From assembly GCF_010093535.1 (NCBI RefSeq), contig NW_022985164.1:1027635-1091634 (forward strand): 64,000 nt of DNA, read 5' to 3'. The stretch is from Lindgomyces ingoldianus (Eukaryota; Ascomycota; Dothideomycetes; Pleosporales; Lindgomycetaceae). The notes beneath the pieces are model-generated. The model was not told the DNA's origin. It did no database searches and was given only the letters and a program-made list of their open reading frames with translations. This document shows positions 23,243 to 35,976 of the stretch, piece after piece; position 1 is the first letter of the stretch, and every line of letters begins with the position of its first letter. A program made the translations under genes and the position numbers.

Positions 23243-25141
23243 GGCACAGTAAAGCTCTTTTCGCGGACTTGCACCCTGCCACTGAGCGGGTATGTACCAC
23301 CATCCCCGAGCATGTGCGATGACCTCTACAGTCAGAATCCAGAAGCCACTAACTCGGGACCCCATCTCGCCATAGGGACCCCATCTCAGGATAGAGCCTG
23401 AATCTCCGCGTCTATACACTCTTGTCAAGGGCCCTGACTTCATCTCAAGACTGTGGCCCGTTTTCAGGTCCTTGGCAGTCCAGAACACGAGTTGGTCACA
23501 CTTGACCAATTCATATCCTTGCAGTACAAAAACGAATTGCACTTTTCTTGCTTCAGAAATGTCGCACACCTATTTTACAACTCGTTTCCTAGCACCGCCG
23601 TTTCCACAGTGGAAGACAGGCGTTGTTTGGCGAGGATATTTCCCCGACCCAATCACCAAGTTTCATGCTATCTTGACGCAGAGACAAAAAGCAACGGGTT
23701 TGTTTCTAGACTATTATCGATTCCAACGTGCATCGGAATCCGAGAGGAGGAAGGGCCTCTGAACAATACTTTAATTGCCTCAGGGAACGATTATCGGGAC
23801 AAAAAGCGGTGAGCCCTCAGCTGGAGGAGTATCACGTATTTCCCAACACTTTCTAGTACCATTGTCGAGACTTGGAGGGATTCATGCGGGCAACGCAGTG
23901 ACATAGTTGATAAATAGGGGGCGTTGGACTGGCCATGAAGTGTGGAGCTTGCTGCATGGCGTTGTGGGACGAGAGGGGAAGTGAACCGTATAGTCGACCG
24001 GGAGAGGATACACACGCGGATTGGATATTTGCAGGTGGCCGGGTTGGGGGAATGCGGGGCGCAGTGGAAAAAGCATTGGGATTGAGTGGAATACCGGTGC
24101 TCCGGAAGTTGAAATGTCATGCCTTCGTGTTGGGAACATTGCAACCAGGAGATATCTCGGGAGAAGCTTCCGAACGCAAGCCGTCTGTGTGATGATTGGA
24201 AGAACCAGAAAGGAGGGTCTTTCAAGAAGATTAGAGTACCTTTGGAGCAAATATCAACATTTGTACCTTACAAATTCGCGTGAACTGTCCAAGCCTCTCT
24301 ACTCCAAAATGCAGGATCTTTGTATTAAGCTAGGAGAGAGGTCTGCTTTTGCCCTATTTAACATAAGTCTCCGTTGTTCACCTTAGCCCTCTCACACACG
24401 CCGAGGAAACCAATCCGGCATATCTTCAGACTCCCACAGTAGGGGTCGTTAATCCGGGCTCATTCTAACGCCCGAGCTTGATGAACTACTAGCTCTTGGC
24501 TATGACTCTATTCTCACCTCCTGCAAAGACCATTCACGAACATTCCTGAGCAGCACTTACTTAATCCTAACGTATTTTGTAATCTAAACAAACGGATAGG
24601 AGTTAGTGAAAGGTCGGAAGGATCTAGTCATTGACTTCAAACCCGCCTGCAGTGACCAACTCCCTTGTAGCGTACATTAACACCATATATCAACTTTCCC
24701 ATCTCCAGAAAACCCTACTCTTCACATAGTATGCATGAATAGGCAGGCCAATAATACTTTAAGACGTGTACTTCGTCTCTATTCTCATTCCCGATTGTCT
24801 CTCATAAGCACATTAACTTCGTCGCAATCTCCGAATCATACTAAGCGTCTACCCACTCATCTCATCTAGACATCTATGTGAACACTACTCGTACAGTAAT
24901 AGTAGCAGCTCGCCATGGAAGGTAAGCCTAGCTAGCCGATGGGAAACTCGTGAACGCCATCGCTAGTGGTAGAAAGAGATCTAATGTCATGACCACCACA
25001 TAACCATGCCGTGAACCATTAACCGTAAACCATAAAAATCCGGAACCCATATGCTTATGCGCAAACACTGAAAAAAAATATGCATGATAACAACCAAATA
25101 AAAGCTTTTTCGAGGAAGCGGAATGATGACAGGAGGGCAGA
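23243..25141. other. Intergenic between convergent 3' ends
   Basis: About 1.9 kb between the stop of the SET gene (plus) and the stop of the DUF3433 gene (minus). It should contain both 3' untranslated regions. Overlapping short frames around 23450-24390 lack recognisable motifs. Confidence 0.6.
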
Positions 25142-27931
25142 TTAGACAGACCCAGCCCAACTCCTCCGTCTCTGCTCCTCCCAGATAACGAGCTCTCGTC
25201 CGCTCCTCTCTCCTCCTCTCCTGACTCTATCGATCCCCAGATGCTCGAGTCCATCTCTGCCAACATGGATGCCAAAGCCGTATTTGATCCTTCCAGGTTC
25301 GAGGACGCTATTGCGCTTCTCAGGATCAACCTCGTGATCCCGCTGCCTCTCTTTGCCCTTTCCTTTGCCCTTTTCATTGAGGAGCGTGGGATCGGTTGGG
25401 GAGTCACCGCGCAAGTTATCTCGGCTTGGACGGACGAGGGCAGTGAGAGAGCGCGCCCAGGTTCGTTCTAGGTATGCGGATCCCATGAGACGGGTCACAA
25501 GCTCTGGTTTCGTTTGTGGGCGAGCGAAGGCGCGATCCGTCAGGATTTGGGATTGATACACCCAAGAGATGACCTCTGCGAGTGTAGAAGATCGATGTGG
25601 TAGTGCACCACGACGACGACCAGGGAGCAATGCGAATATCGAAATGGTGTAGAGCGCGAGGAAAAAGCAGAGGGCGTAGTACCCGGGAAGATCAGCAGCT
25701 ACACGGACGATGTCTGAGTTGGGGTAGTACTGCGTCCAAAAACACCCACCCGCTAAAACAGGCAGAGTAGTTGAGCAGAGAGAGACGAGGGAGAGGAAGG
25801 CAGGTTGAAAATGTCTGTTATCGAGCGCAGCGAGGGTTACGGAGATGGGGAGGCGGGATGAATAGTCGACGAGGAGTGAGGCTTCGGCTGTTGCCCCGCC
25901 TTTAGAAGAGAGAGCTATATATGGAGAAAGGGACCGGATGGAGTAATCGAATGTAAGAATTACAAGGAAGAAGAAGTGACCGATGAGGCCGGGTATAAAA
26001 GAGTACAAAAAGTTGGAAGCGGAGAAGCCAGCAGAGTTTGTGCGAGCGTAAACTTGAGGCAAGAAACCAAGTCGAACAGCGCTGTTGACGAAGCTGACCA
26101 CGAGATATGCGATAAGGAGTACGGTCGCCGTAACGATCCAGGCAATGACGGAGGTGTCACGGAGGTACCAGGGAAGGTATTTTAGGCGAACGCCAGGGCT
26201 ACGGATATCCATTCGGATTGAGAAGTCACCAGGGCGCTGTGTCCCTGGGAGCGGCGGTTCCGGGTAGGTTCTCTCAGGGCCTTTCTCTCGGATGCGGCCT
26301 TGTTCGATGGAATATCTCCTGGTTGCCCCGCCTTCCTCCCCAATGCCGTAGAAGACATCATTGGGTCGCTTTGTGGTGCTCCAATAGCCTAGTCGGTCCG
26401 TTCGACCCCCCAGGCGTTGCTTGAACTCGTTCTTTTCGAAGGTTTCGGAACCGTTGTAGTCGTTCATAATATTTGAGCGCTCGAGAAGTGCGATAATGTC
26501 GGCCAGAGATCGCGGATCCCACTTTAATCCCGTCCGTTTCCGAATGAGGAAGACGTTTAAAGCAATGAGTGCTAGGATTAAAAGTATGTAGAGAACAATA
26601 ACGGTCCAGATTACGCCTTGCACGGCAATCCATCTCCAGACGCGATCATTCAGATCATACCGGACATTGAATGAACATGCAAGAAGTGGGATGGTCCAGG
26701 CAAAAAGCCAGAAGACTACAAAGCACGCTCCAATCAATGGCTGGCTGCCCTTGAAATATTCAAGTTTTGGAAGGAGAAACTGCATTGGGTATAATTGCAG
26801 AAAAACCGCTTCCGAGCGCTGGTTGGGAGATTCTGAAGCCATAGATATGAACGGGACAATCCTTTGAAGGGCGATCTGGACCTGGAAGAGCCACATTAAC
26901 ATTACCATGCCGAGCATGGTGGGCAAGTATTCGAAGACAAAGTAGCGGTTGTCACCGAAGGATATGTAATTCCAGAGGCCAGTGCCATTGTTGCGATTCG
27001 AGTAGATGGCGGTAAAGATCAGGCAGGCAAGCATTAGGAGGCAGAGGAAGAGGTATACGCCGAGCCATAGAGGTCGAAGGATAGCGGGGAGGAAGCGGAG
27101 GGGTGCATGCGTGAGAGACTCAGACGTAGGCTGGAAAGGGACGAAGATGTCTTTTTGGACTAGCGAAGTCAGCTTGTTACGCCAGTCAGAGGAATAGTGT
27201 AGCGCACCTGATGAGTCTCCCCTGCGACTAGACGCGTGTTTGGGAGGCTTTGGGGGCGGTTGTCGGGACATCCTCCGCTCCAGAGCCCGCTCTTGGTCCA
27301 TGTACCCTAGCCCGTCGTCTGAGACGATGCGTTCCACGGGGTACTCTTCATCATGGGGAGAGGGGATCCGCGGGTACATGCGGGAGCCGCGCACCTCTTC
27401 GTCGCGGGTGAGTTGGTCGATAGCGAAGCGTATATACGGCGTGTCATCCATGCCCGGGGTAGTGGCAAGTGACTCCGAGTCCATGTCAAGCCGAATTTTC
27501 GAGCGCTTGCTTTCCTGCGTCTCAGGCCTCTCCTCGACGATGGTGGATACCGAGGGCGATAAGAGATCTGAAGCTTGGAGGTGATGTCTGGGAATGCCAA
27601 TTCCCTTCAAGGATGTCACTGGAGCTTCAATTTGTTGGAGCGAAAGCTCATTGCTTTGTGCGGGGGAGCGGTTGCGAGAAGGCGGCGTGTGGTAGCGGCC
27701 TGGTGTCGGCTTCGACTTATCATCACTCTCGCTCGAGGCGTGGTCGGACAGTGAGTAGTAGCCCTCGGAGGCGGTGATGCTCTGTTTTGAACCCGAGTGC
27801 GACAACTGCGGGCGGCTGACTACTCAGAGGAAATCAGTTTCTGCAAATGCCAGCACACACTCATGGCGTCTGTCGAGGGAAGAAGGCTTACCGTTTGTGT
27901 GCTTGAGCTGGAATGGAGTCTCAAGGCTCAT
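25142..27931 (-). CDS. DUF3433-family multi-spanning membrane protein
   Basis: Exon 1 is 27931-27892 (13 codons plus one base) and exon 2 is 27819-25142, giving 905 residues with no further splicing. About 240 N-terminal residues are hydrophilic, Ser/Pro-rich and probably cytosolic. Two similar membrane blocks follow, starting at APLRFLPAILRPLWLGVYLF (residues about 252-271) and LKYLPWYLRDTSVIAWIVT. Each block is several hydrophobic helices, with a hydrophilic loop of about 150 residues between them. This duplicated layout matches fungal DUF3433 proteins, whose function is unknown; some are misnamed as purine synthases in databases. Intron 1 is 72 bp, donor AACG|GTAAGC and acceptor GAGTAG. 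A further 48-bp in-frame segment at 27207-27160 has intron-like ends (GTGCGC to GCTAG) and a CTGAC box. If spliced, the product is 889 residues. Confidence 0.85.
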
Positions 27932-30452
27932 GTCGCTCGTCCAAGGCGCTAAAGGATTGTCGCGGTGGTGGGGATAACATGTCTAGACTATAGGCCGGCT
28001 GCAGGGCCAGTTTTGTACGTGGTGGTTGGCTTCCACATGAGGCTGGTTGAGGTGGTTGGGAGCTAGCCACAAGGGGTCGACTGGTCACAGAATCAGGCCT
28101 ACTTGAGACACGTGCGGGGGAGCAGGCACAATGAGGAGCCGGGGCAAACTAGATTTCATATTTCTCGTCTTTTTAGCCATATTATTGGACCATCTTTGGG
28201 CAGGGCGTGGTGTTGAATGTCGCCCACGATGCTGTCGTGATGCATGACGAAGGGGCTCGCTTAGCTTGCCGAGGTAGCGCACAGGCCATTCCGATTTGCT
28301 TCCTCAACACCAAACATCTATCATCACCATCACTGGCCGCCCTTCCATCTCTCTCCCCTTGATTCCGTGGTAGACCGCTTATGATTTGGGTTGCATATCC
28401 TCATATGTCTTTCTGATTGCTATGCTAGTGCTCGCTACTCCAAACATCCCACGCCATCTCGGCTCCAGATCGCTGCATATGTTGCATATTGATTGCAATA
28501 TCTAAAGATGAACACGAAGTTCAATTAACACCACGCGGTTGAGCACGCCGGACTCTATACTTTCCAGGAATGCGTCATCGCTCCATGTGCTCCCGCAAAA
28601 TCTTTGTCCACCCTGGTTCCACTCATTCGGCATTTAATCATCTGCATCTCGAATAGTCTGCATCTCGAATAGTCTGCACCAAAGTGGACACGCGTCTCTC
28701 TAGGAATCATATTTGCCAACTTTCAGACAGTATTACCCTACACATGGCTTATACATTATCTACTACCTATTACGACACGCATTAACTGGGTTGAACAGCA
28801 CCGTACCGGTGATAATAGTATATCTGCCTGAAGACGTACATGTTTGTGGTGGGGTTATTACGTCTCCAAGGCCGCGACACGATCGATGTTCGGGTGAAAA
28901 GGGTTTGTCTTGAACCTGACATCAGTCCCCTATTTCTTCGTGTCCCAGCTATCCATGGAGGATGTCTCAACAATCTTTTGTGCTGATTGAAACTCTACAT
29001 CACATCATATAATGGGCCGAGTAACTTTGTTTTATCCACCCTTCACCATACAGGTCATGTATGGTGTGTTCTATATTCTCCATACTCAAATTGCACGACC
29101 ACTGCTTTTTTCCGAAGAACTCACCAGGCCGAGTTACCTTTTTTACCAGGCTTTACCATTCTAGGACAAGAGCACTTCATGGGGCCTATGTGGCATTCCA
29201 CATTGTGTCCAATAATGCACCATCTTCACTGCTCCGCAGGAGGCCTTGAATTTTAATGCCTTGATCCTAGCCACCTGTCTTCGTCTTCCACAGGAAGGAC
29301 TCCCATATTTGGAAAGAAGTCTTGACCGGCTCTATTCTGAATCAAAATTGCCTCGTCGATTGCTTTTCCTGGTAACTCTACCTCCCCATATCTAATCAAG
29401 GATGGTGTGGATATGTTGAGTTCCACGTTTGCAGAAAGGCGACACGTATGCCGGAATCTCGCGGCCCGGTCACGTCCTAACACTCCATGCAGTCATCATT
29501 TGTTGGCAATCTGCCACTAAATTCGCTCTCGCTGGAGTATTATAATATGCCGAACGTCTAGGATACGAGACCCAGGCTCGGACTTCAAGCTAGACCGACT
29601 CCACCAAAACGACAGTTCTGACTCTTCCGCAGAGGCATGCATTTCTCAGCGAAAATTCGAGAAGTATCACTTAGTTCGAGCCTAACGTAACTACGCGACT
29701 CCATGATGAGTTTTTCGTCACCGCCCCCCGAATGTAACTGAAAGGTGAAGTATACGAATGTTGTCTTCCATCTTTTTTTTTTTTTGGGCAACGTCTAACC
29801 GCCCTTTTCTGCATTCGAACTCACTATTCTGCTGAATAATTCAAGATTTGCATTAGTTTAACCTATCACAAACCTCCGCATATGTTAACGTTATGTCGCG
29901 AAGTTAGGGATTACTCAACCCTGCAGGAGATTTAAGTTCTTCATAATCGAAGGCGCATTTAGTCATCACCAACACGTGAAAGGCAACAGAGTGCCATCAA
30001 CATAGGCCAGCCACGCCAAGGCTTCAGCCTTTTACCTGCGAATCGTCAAGGATAACAGTCCGTAAAGTCCGCTCTCATTCGGCGTTCAGAGTAATCACAA
30101 AGTACCTCGACCGCATGAGACACCGCTCGTGCTGCATGCTGTACTCTTGCACAGCCAATCAGAGTAAACGCGTCAGATTATCGCATCGCATATGCTTGAA
30201 GATGGTGGCGCTTTGTCATATCTCCTCTTCAGGAAGTATTTCAAAGGTCACTGAGGACATTCTTTAAAGCAACGAAGAATCTCCTTGGTTTGCGCTTCAT
30301 TGTTTTTTGTTCCAAATCTACAACCCCTGTTTTCTGTGCCGATTATCATCTCAACGGGGCCGTTAAACCGCAGGAAACAACAAGACCAAAGGGAAACCGC
30401 TCGGTGGAAACCCCTAATCACATCAGTCTGCGCCAACACTTCATCACTTTTG
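27932..30452. other. Intergenic between divergent genes
   Basis: About 2.5 kb between the starts of the DUF3433 gene (minus) and the DHA1 transporter (plus). No supported gene. It contains a 16-bp tandem duplication (TCTGCATCTCGAATAG twice, about 28641-28672) and a T13 run at about 29773-29785. The transporter frame is open upstream from 30285 but its first plausible ATG is 30453. Confidence 0.55.
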
Positions 30453-32910
30453 ATGACGATGTTGGACCTTGTGCGTGACGCGCCATTCGGTCAGCTTCTG
30501 CGGTATCTCACTGGTGACCGTGTCTTCAAATATTGCGAAGAAAAACCAGACTTCCAGTGTCCCATATACTATTCTGAACAGCAAAAGCCCGGCACCCCAC
30601 ACGAGCCGAAAACTGGAGAGGATATAGCGGATGGCCTTGAGAAACCGGAGTTGCCTTTTGAAAACGAACTCAACCAGCCACCCGTCACTCTTGAAGAATC
30701 GGAAGAGATTACTACAGATGATACGATTGACCTTGAAAAAGCGGAGACCGCTTCATCCGAGGCTGAATCGAAACCCTCCAGCATGCAACGGATAGCTTCC
30801 GCAGCCTCGAATCTCCAGCGCACGAGAACCCTTCCTTATACGGCGGAGAGACTGGCTGCGGAAGAAACTATGGAGTTGGAGAGATCACAATCTATCCCGA
30901 TCAAACCTGTGAAAACTGCTGATGGAATTACATTGGTGGACTGGTCAGTAGCGATAGTTCTTGTCATGGCTCGGATGTTAATTGAAGAATAGGTATCGTA
31001 CTGACGATCCAGAGAACCCTCAGGTATGATAATTTTCAAGTCCTTGAAACATTAATTCTGACTCTTCTGAAGAATTGGTCTTGGAAAAAGAAGGCATGGA
31101 CAGCCTTCCTAATCGATATTTACACCTTTGTCGTATACGCATCATCCTCAATCTACATTTCGAGTGAACTACTAATTATGGAGAGATTTCATGTCGGGGA
31201 GACGAAGGCCGCACTTGGCCTTGCTCTCTATGTGTTAGGTATGACCTTTTCACTTCAAGTTTTTCATTTACTAACCCAAGGGTAGGATATGGAATTGGAC
31301 CACTTGTGTTTGCACCTCTATCTGAAGGTAAGGCGGAGAAGAAGGCTCTAATAGCTAAGCACGTAGTCCATATTATGCTCACTTTACCATCTAGTTCCTA
31401 TTTTCGGGAGAAATGTACCGTACATCACCACTTTCGCCTTGTTTGTCCTCTTGTCCATACCTACGGCCCTCGTCGATAACCTTGGGGGTCTCTTAGTTTT
31501 GAGGTTCCTCCTTGGTCTATTCGGAAGTCCCTGCCTTGCGAATGGAGGCGCAAGTATGGGAGACATGTATTCTCTTCTTTATCTCCCATACAGTGTGGCC
31601 TGTTGGGTGTCTTTTGCTTTTGCAGCGCCAGCAATTGGACCACTGCTCTCAGGCTTCGCGGTTTACGCAGAGAAGTACGACATACTTACACTCTGAGGGG
31701 TTGAGAGTCTAGCTAACTGTGCAATAGCTGGCGCTGGAGTCAATGGGAAATTATTTGGATGGCTGGCCCGGTCTTTCTTCTGTTCTTCTTTTTCCTACCT
31801 GAGACTCAACCTTCAACTATATTGCTACACCGCGCTGCCCGACTGAGGAAGGTGTCCGGTAATGAGAAGATTAGATCTCAAACCGAGATTGATCGACGCG
31901 GTATTAGTCTCGGGAGTATCGTTATTGAGGCGATTGTGAAACCAATTGAGATTACGATCAAGGATCCCGCGGTACGTCAATTCACCTTCCCTATAGGAAG
32001 ATTTCTCGTTGCTAATTAGATCTCAGGTTTTCTTCGTGAAGTATGCATCTACATTCTCTTCATTACCCTTTTAACCTTCTGACATGCGTTTAGCGTATAC
32101 ACAGCCCTTACTTACGGTATCTACTACTCCTTTTTTGAGGTCAGTTTCCAGCACTTTAATATTCGCAGCCACTCACCATAAATAGGTCTTCCCTCTCGTC
32201 TATCCCGTAATGTACGGATTCAATGTTGGCGAGACAGGAATAGTATTCGTCTGCATTATTGTCGGATGTTTCATTGCCATGGCTATTTATTTCTCATACC
32301 TTCACTTCTATGTGATTCCAAGTATTTTGAAGAGTGGTCTTGGCCCCCAGGAATTCTGGTTACGGCCTTCACTGCTTGCATCCATCGGCCCCACTGTTGG
32401 ACTCTTCATCTTCGGTAAGTTGCGTCTACCTTCACCTAGAGCTGTGGGAAAGATAATCTGTGATGTACTGACAAGGCTTAGGTTGGACTGCCAGGGCATC
32501 CATCCATTGGATTGTTAGCGTAATTGGTATCACCATATATGCCACATCCGTATATATTATTATGCAGTGTATCTTTAGTATGACCCCTATCCCACCGCCC
32601 GGTACCGAGTATTAATGCAAAACAGCGTATGTTCCAATGTCGTACCCTCAGTATGCAGCGAGCTTGTTCGCCGGAAATGATTTCTGTCGATCGTTGTTTG
32701 CATTTGGGGCCGTCTTATTCTCTCGTCCGATGTATATCAACCTCGGAGTCGGGAAGGGTATTAGTTTACTTGGTGGGCTAAGTGTTATGGGCATCGTGAG
32801 TTTAGACAAATGTGAAGGGGTGATTACGTGCTGACTGAGTGTAGATCGGAATGTGGCTGTTATACTTCTACGGCTCAAGGCTGAGAGCGAGATCGAAGTT
32901 CGCTGTCTAA
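30453..32910 (+). CDS. DHA1-type MFS multidrug transporter (Flr1/Caf5-like), 12 exons
   Basis: Exons: 30453-30943, 30993-31023, 31073-31238, 31286-31327, 31395-31674, 31728-31971, 32027-32040, 32094-32139, 32186-32414, 32482-32577, 32626-32795, 32845-32910. They join to an exact 625-codon frame (624 residues). Residues 1-160 form a long cytosolic, Glu/Ser-rich N-terminus beginning with LVRDAPFGQLLRYLTG. Then comes the family hallmark DWYRTDDPENPQNWSWKKKA near 163-182, followed by the membrane core with YGIGPLVFAPLSE and GRNVPY. A conserved C-terminal part holds SYPQYAASLFAGNDFCRSLF and an RLRARSKF tail. Yeast Flr1 and Candida Mdr1 homologues export azoles, benomyl and other drugs by proton antiport at the plasma membrane; the substrate here is not known. 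The eleven introns are 44-69 bp, all GT..AG. Exon 7 is only 14 nt. ATG 30459 is an alternative start. Confidence 0.9.
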
Positions 32911-35343
32911 AGCTGACGTGCGTGCACGACTTCTCGGCACGTCTATGAGCTTGTATACAAATACCACAACACGTCGCAGAACTAGTCGCACAATCGCATG
33001 GCAAGGTGTGCGCAGGTCTCGGAAGGAAAATGATGCTAGCCAGTAAACATCAGTGGCTATGGGACTAAGATTAAAGTGAACGATAGTAATCATATTCCCT
33101 CGAAAGTATAATTTGTAATGATAGTTTGATCTTCTCCTCCCAAAGCGTTCTTCGCACAGTCTTACCACTATCGTTGTACCGCTCAACGCAGTGCGACCAT
33201 GTCCGACCGTTATATGTTATTATCTTAATCCTGGAATCGCCCGCGGACTTTCTTTTATCCTTGTCGTTAACATATGTGATATATGTGGGTGATCTGCGGG
33301 TAAGTACATCTCGGAACGCACCGCTGGGCCGTTAGGAAGTTGAATGTCACGTTACGCCTCAAATTTGACCGGGTTAAGGGTCGGATATACACGTGAACGC
33401 TGGTTTGCATCTGTTGTAGCTCACAATAGGCCTGCCGATATGGCTGGCGGTCCAACTTATGCCTGTGCAACACAACGGGGGCGTTGAGTGGTAGGGAAAG
33501 TAGGTTGTATAACAACACTCTGAGCACAGCAGTGCCACGTAGACCAATCCTTGGCCTCGTGGTAGCTCTGCTAGCTGAAAGAACTAAATTACATCATCCT
33601 CAGTTCATATTATGAAAGGAATTCTCTTTTACTTCATGTTTTCCCTTGTAGATTGTTCTACAACCTTTTCGAAGATGGAATGCTAACCTGCCTATTCACA
33701 CAACCTGAAATAACTTCCCATGGCCTCTTCTGGTTGGAGCCCTTTAGGCTTCTGGTGATTGCACACCGATCACGTTCCTCGACACCTGCATGCATCCATG
33801 ATCAGCCACCAACCCCCTATTATCTAACGAATGGAATCAGAAGGACGTTTCCCTGGAAGATGGTAACAGTCTCACACCGAGAGACATCCTTTGTCTGTTT
33901 CTTCTGTAAAAACTATGGATAGTCTAGAACTTAATGTTACCTAGAGCATATCCCAACCAACTGGTTTGCCTTGGAGGTTGAAATTTTTCGTGAATCCAAT
34001 ATATGCACTGCGATGCAATGCACTGAAGGGAAACCAAGCTCGGACTAAATACGCAGCTAGTACATCTCCATCACCAAGAAACCCGTTCAAGCACCGCCTC
34101 CATCCCACCGTCTTTCTAAACTCACGCACTCTCAAAACCATCAAATCATCCAGCTGGACTAACCAATCCAAGCAACCCCTCCTCACTCTTCCATTGATAT
34201 ATAAATAATCCCAACCCACACCTTCAAATCAGTCCGTCTCAAAGACCCCAAAGAAATGCACCAAGATTTCGGGATTTTGTGCGAACATCGGCCCGCTAGC
34301 TCCATAGCGGCCCCATCTCACTTGGCCTGACAACCAGTGACAACCAGTGATACGTCCGGACATCTCAGCTTACTCACATGCCTAGATCCAACGCTAAGAC
34401 ATGACTGGACCCATGTTATTCTTATCCCAGCACCGGTTTTCAACGAATGAGTGCATCAATGCCCCGCTTCATGTCACGTTTGCCCCGCGTGATCGAGGAC
34501 TAGTATGCTAGAGTTTTAGCTACAGAGATATTGTAGGGGCTCCAGAGAGTCCGGTTGGAGTTGCCTACTGCTGGGGTGAGGCGGGGCTGGGGGCAGGTTA
34601 GAGTGGGATGAAAACGGAGCAACGTGCGCTCGGTTTAGAGATGGGAGGTTTTGGATCTTTGGCAAATACTCGGGAATGCTAAATGTGTGTTGCGCACGTT
34701 TTCTACATGCATTGGAGCAGCTGAGAAATCACATTCAGCAATAAAACTACATCGTCTCTATCTCTGCTGTCCCCATCCAGCAAATCGCGCACAAAATTGG
34801 AAACCAGGTTAACAAAAAAGTAAAGAAAGAAATGGTAGTGTAAGGTCCGGTTCCCCGATCACTCTACTCCAAACCGCCCCAAACCGCCCCCCCCCCCAAA
34901 AAAAAAATAGTGCCATAGGGCTGATGATCGTCAAGAATGCATTCCCTTCCCTTTTCCCATCCGAGATATGAAAGCGGCACTTGCGGACTGGCATCCTAGG
35001 AGACTTCTGGCGTTACCCATGGGAAGCTTGGCAGAACAGTGCTCCCAAGACAGACCATAGATTGCGTCAGGTCACTGAATACGAGTGTTCAAGCCGAAAT
35101 ACTATTAGATTAAATACTACGGAATATAAGGAGTGGATATCCATGTTCTCTAGCTTAAACGATCGAAACGGCAGCAGGAGAAAACGACAGTCCTCCGCGT
35201 AGTAATAGATCAACAGCAGTAAAAGGAGTGTCTCCATACCCGATATCCAAACGCAATTATCCTAGCCTAAGTCATGTCCTTGCTAAGATTTTGAAGCAAA
35301 ATGGCATTTCCATGCCATATGTGATGCGATGCCTAGTTACCGC
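32911..35343. other. Intergenic between convergent 3' ends
   Basis: About 2.4 kb with only short, overlapping frames. It holds the 3' flanks of the transporter and of the secreted-protein gene, a 10-bp tandem repeat (GACAACCAGT twice near 34330) and a C11 run followed by A10 at 34887-34907. Confidence 0.55.
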
Positions 35344-35976
35344 TTACCAGCCTTGGCCATAGCCACCAGAGCAAGCAGTCTTGGTCTCGACACAAGTGGT
35401 CGTGTAAGGCACGGTCTTCGTTTCGGTGCAGACGGAGCTCTCGGTCTTGCTTGTGACATAAGTTTCCGGGCAGGTACTGACGTCAGTTTTGTAGGAGGTG
35501 ATGACGAGGCTGGGTGCAAGTTAGATACTGGAGGGGTTCTAACAGAAGGGAGGGTAACTCACGTGTATGGGGAGGTCTCGCATGTTGTCTTTGACTCCAC
35601 TTCCGTCTCGTATTTGGTGGTGTAAGTGACAGTGGTGACTGGGTAGGTCTTGGTTTTGACGGTTGTGTAGTATTTGGTGACGGTCTATGCTTGTTAGCCG
35701 GTTGTCAGGAATGTTTTGGGTCTGCCATACCTTGGTAGAATAGCCAACGCTGGTGACTGGGTAAGGGTTGACAGTCGTCTTAACCTTTGAAGTCACGGTG
35801 GTGATTGGAACCACTATAGTCTTCGTGGAAAGATATGTGGTTGTATGTTCCCCAGTGGTAGTCTTGGTGACATATACAGCGGAGCAGGTCGACTTCTCTC
35901 CATAGCCTGGGAAGGCAGCGGCCGCAGCGAAGGATGCCGAGGCAAGAAGAGTAACAAGGGTGTTTTGGAAGAGCAT
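35344..35976 (-). CDS. Small secreted Thr/Cys-rich protein
   Basis: Predicted exons on the minus strand are 35976-35731, 35684-35563 and 35509-35344, giving 177 residues. Residues 1-about 20 are a secretion signal (MLFQNTLVTLLASASFAAAA). The mature part is dominated by Thr, Val, Tyr and Lys in an irregular repeat of the form TKTxxxPxTTVT (for example KTKTYPVTTVTYTTKYETEV). It also has several cysteines (TCSAV, TTCET, STCPET, SSVCTE, TTCVE, TACSG) and ends GGYGQGW. The Thr density suggests heavy O-glycosylation, and a cell-wall or secreted location is inferred. No GPI signal is visible at the C-terminus. Introns are 46 and 53 bp; the first has a GGCTAAC branch point with a GCATAG acceptor, and the second has a GTGAGT donor with a CCCAG acceptor. 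No function is known to me. Confidence 0.82.

Noticed and set aside
23791..24250. Overlapping minus-strand frames of 122-144 codons
   Set aside because: They lie between two convergent 3' ends, lack recognisable features, and overlap plus-strand frames of equal length.
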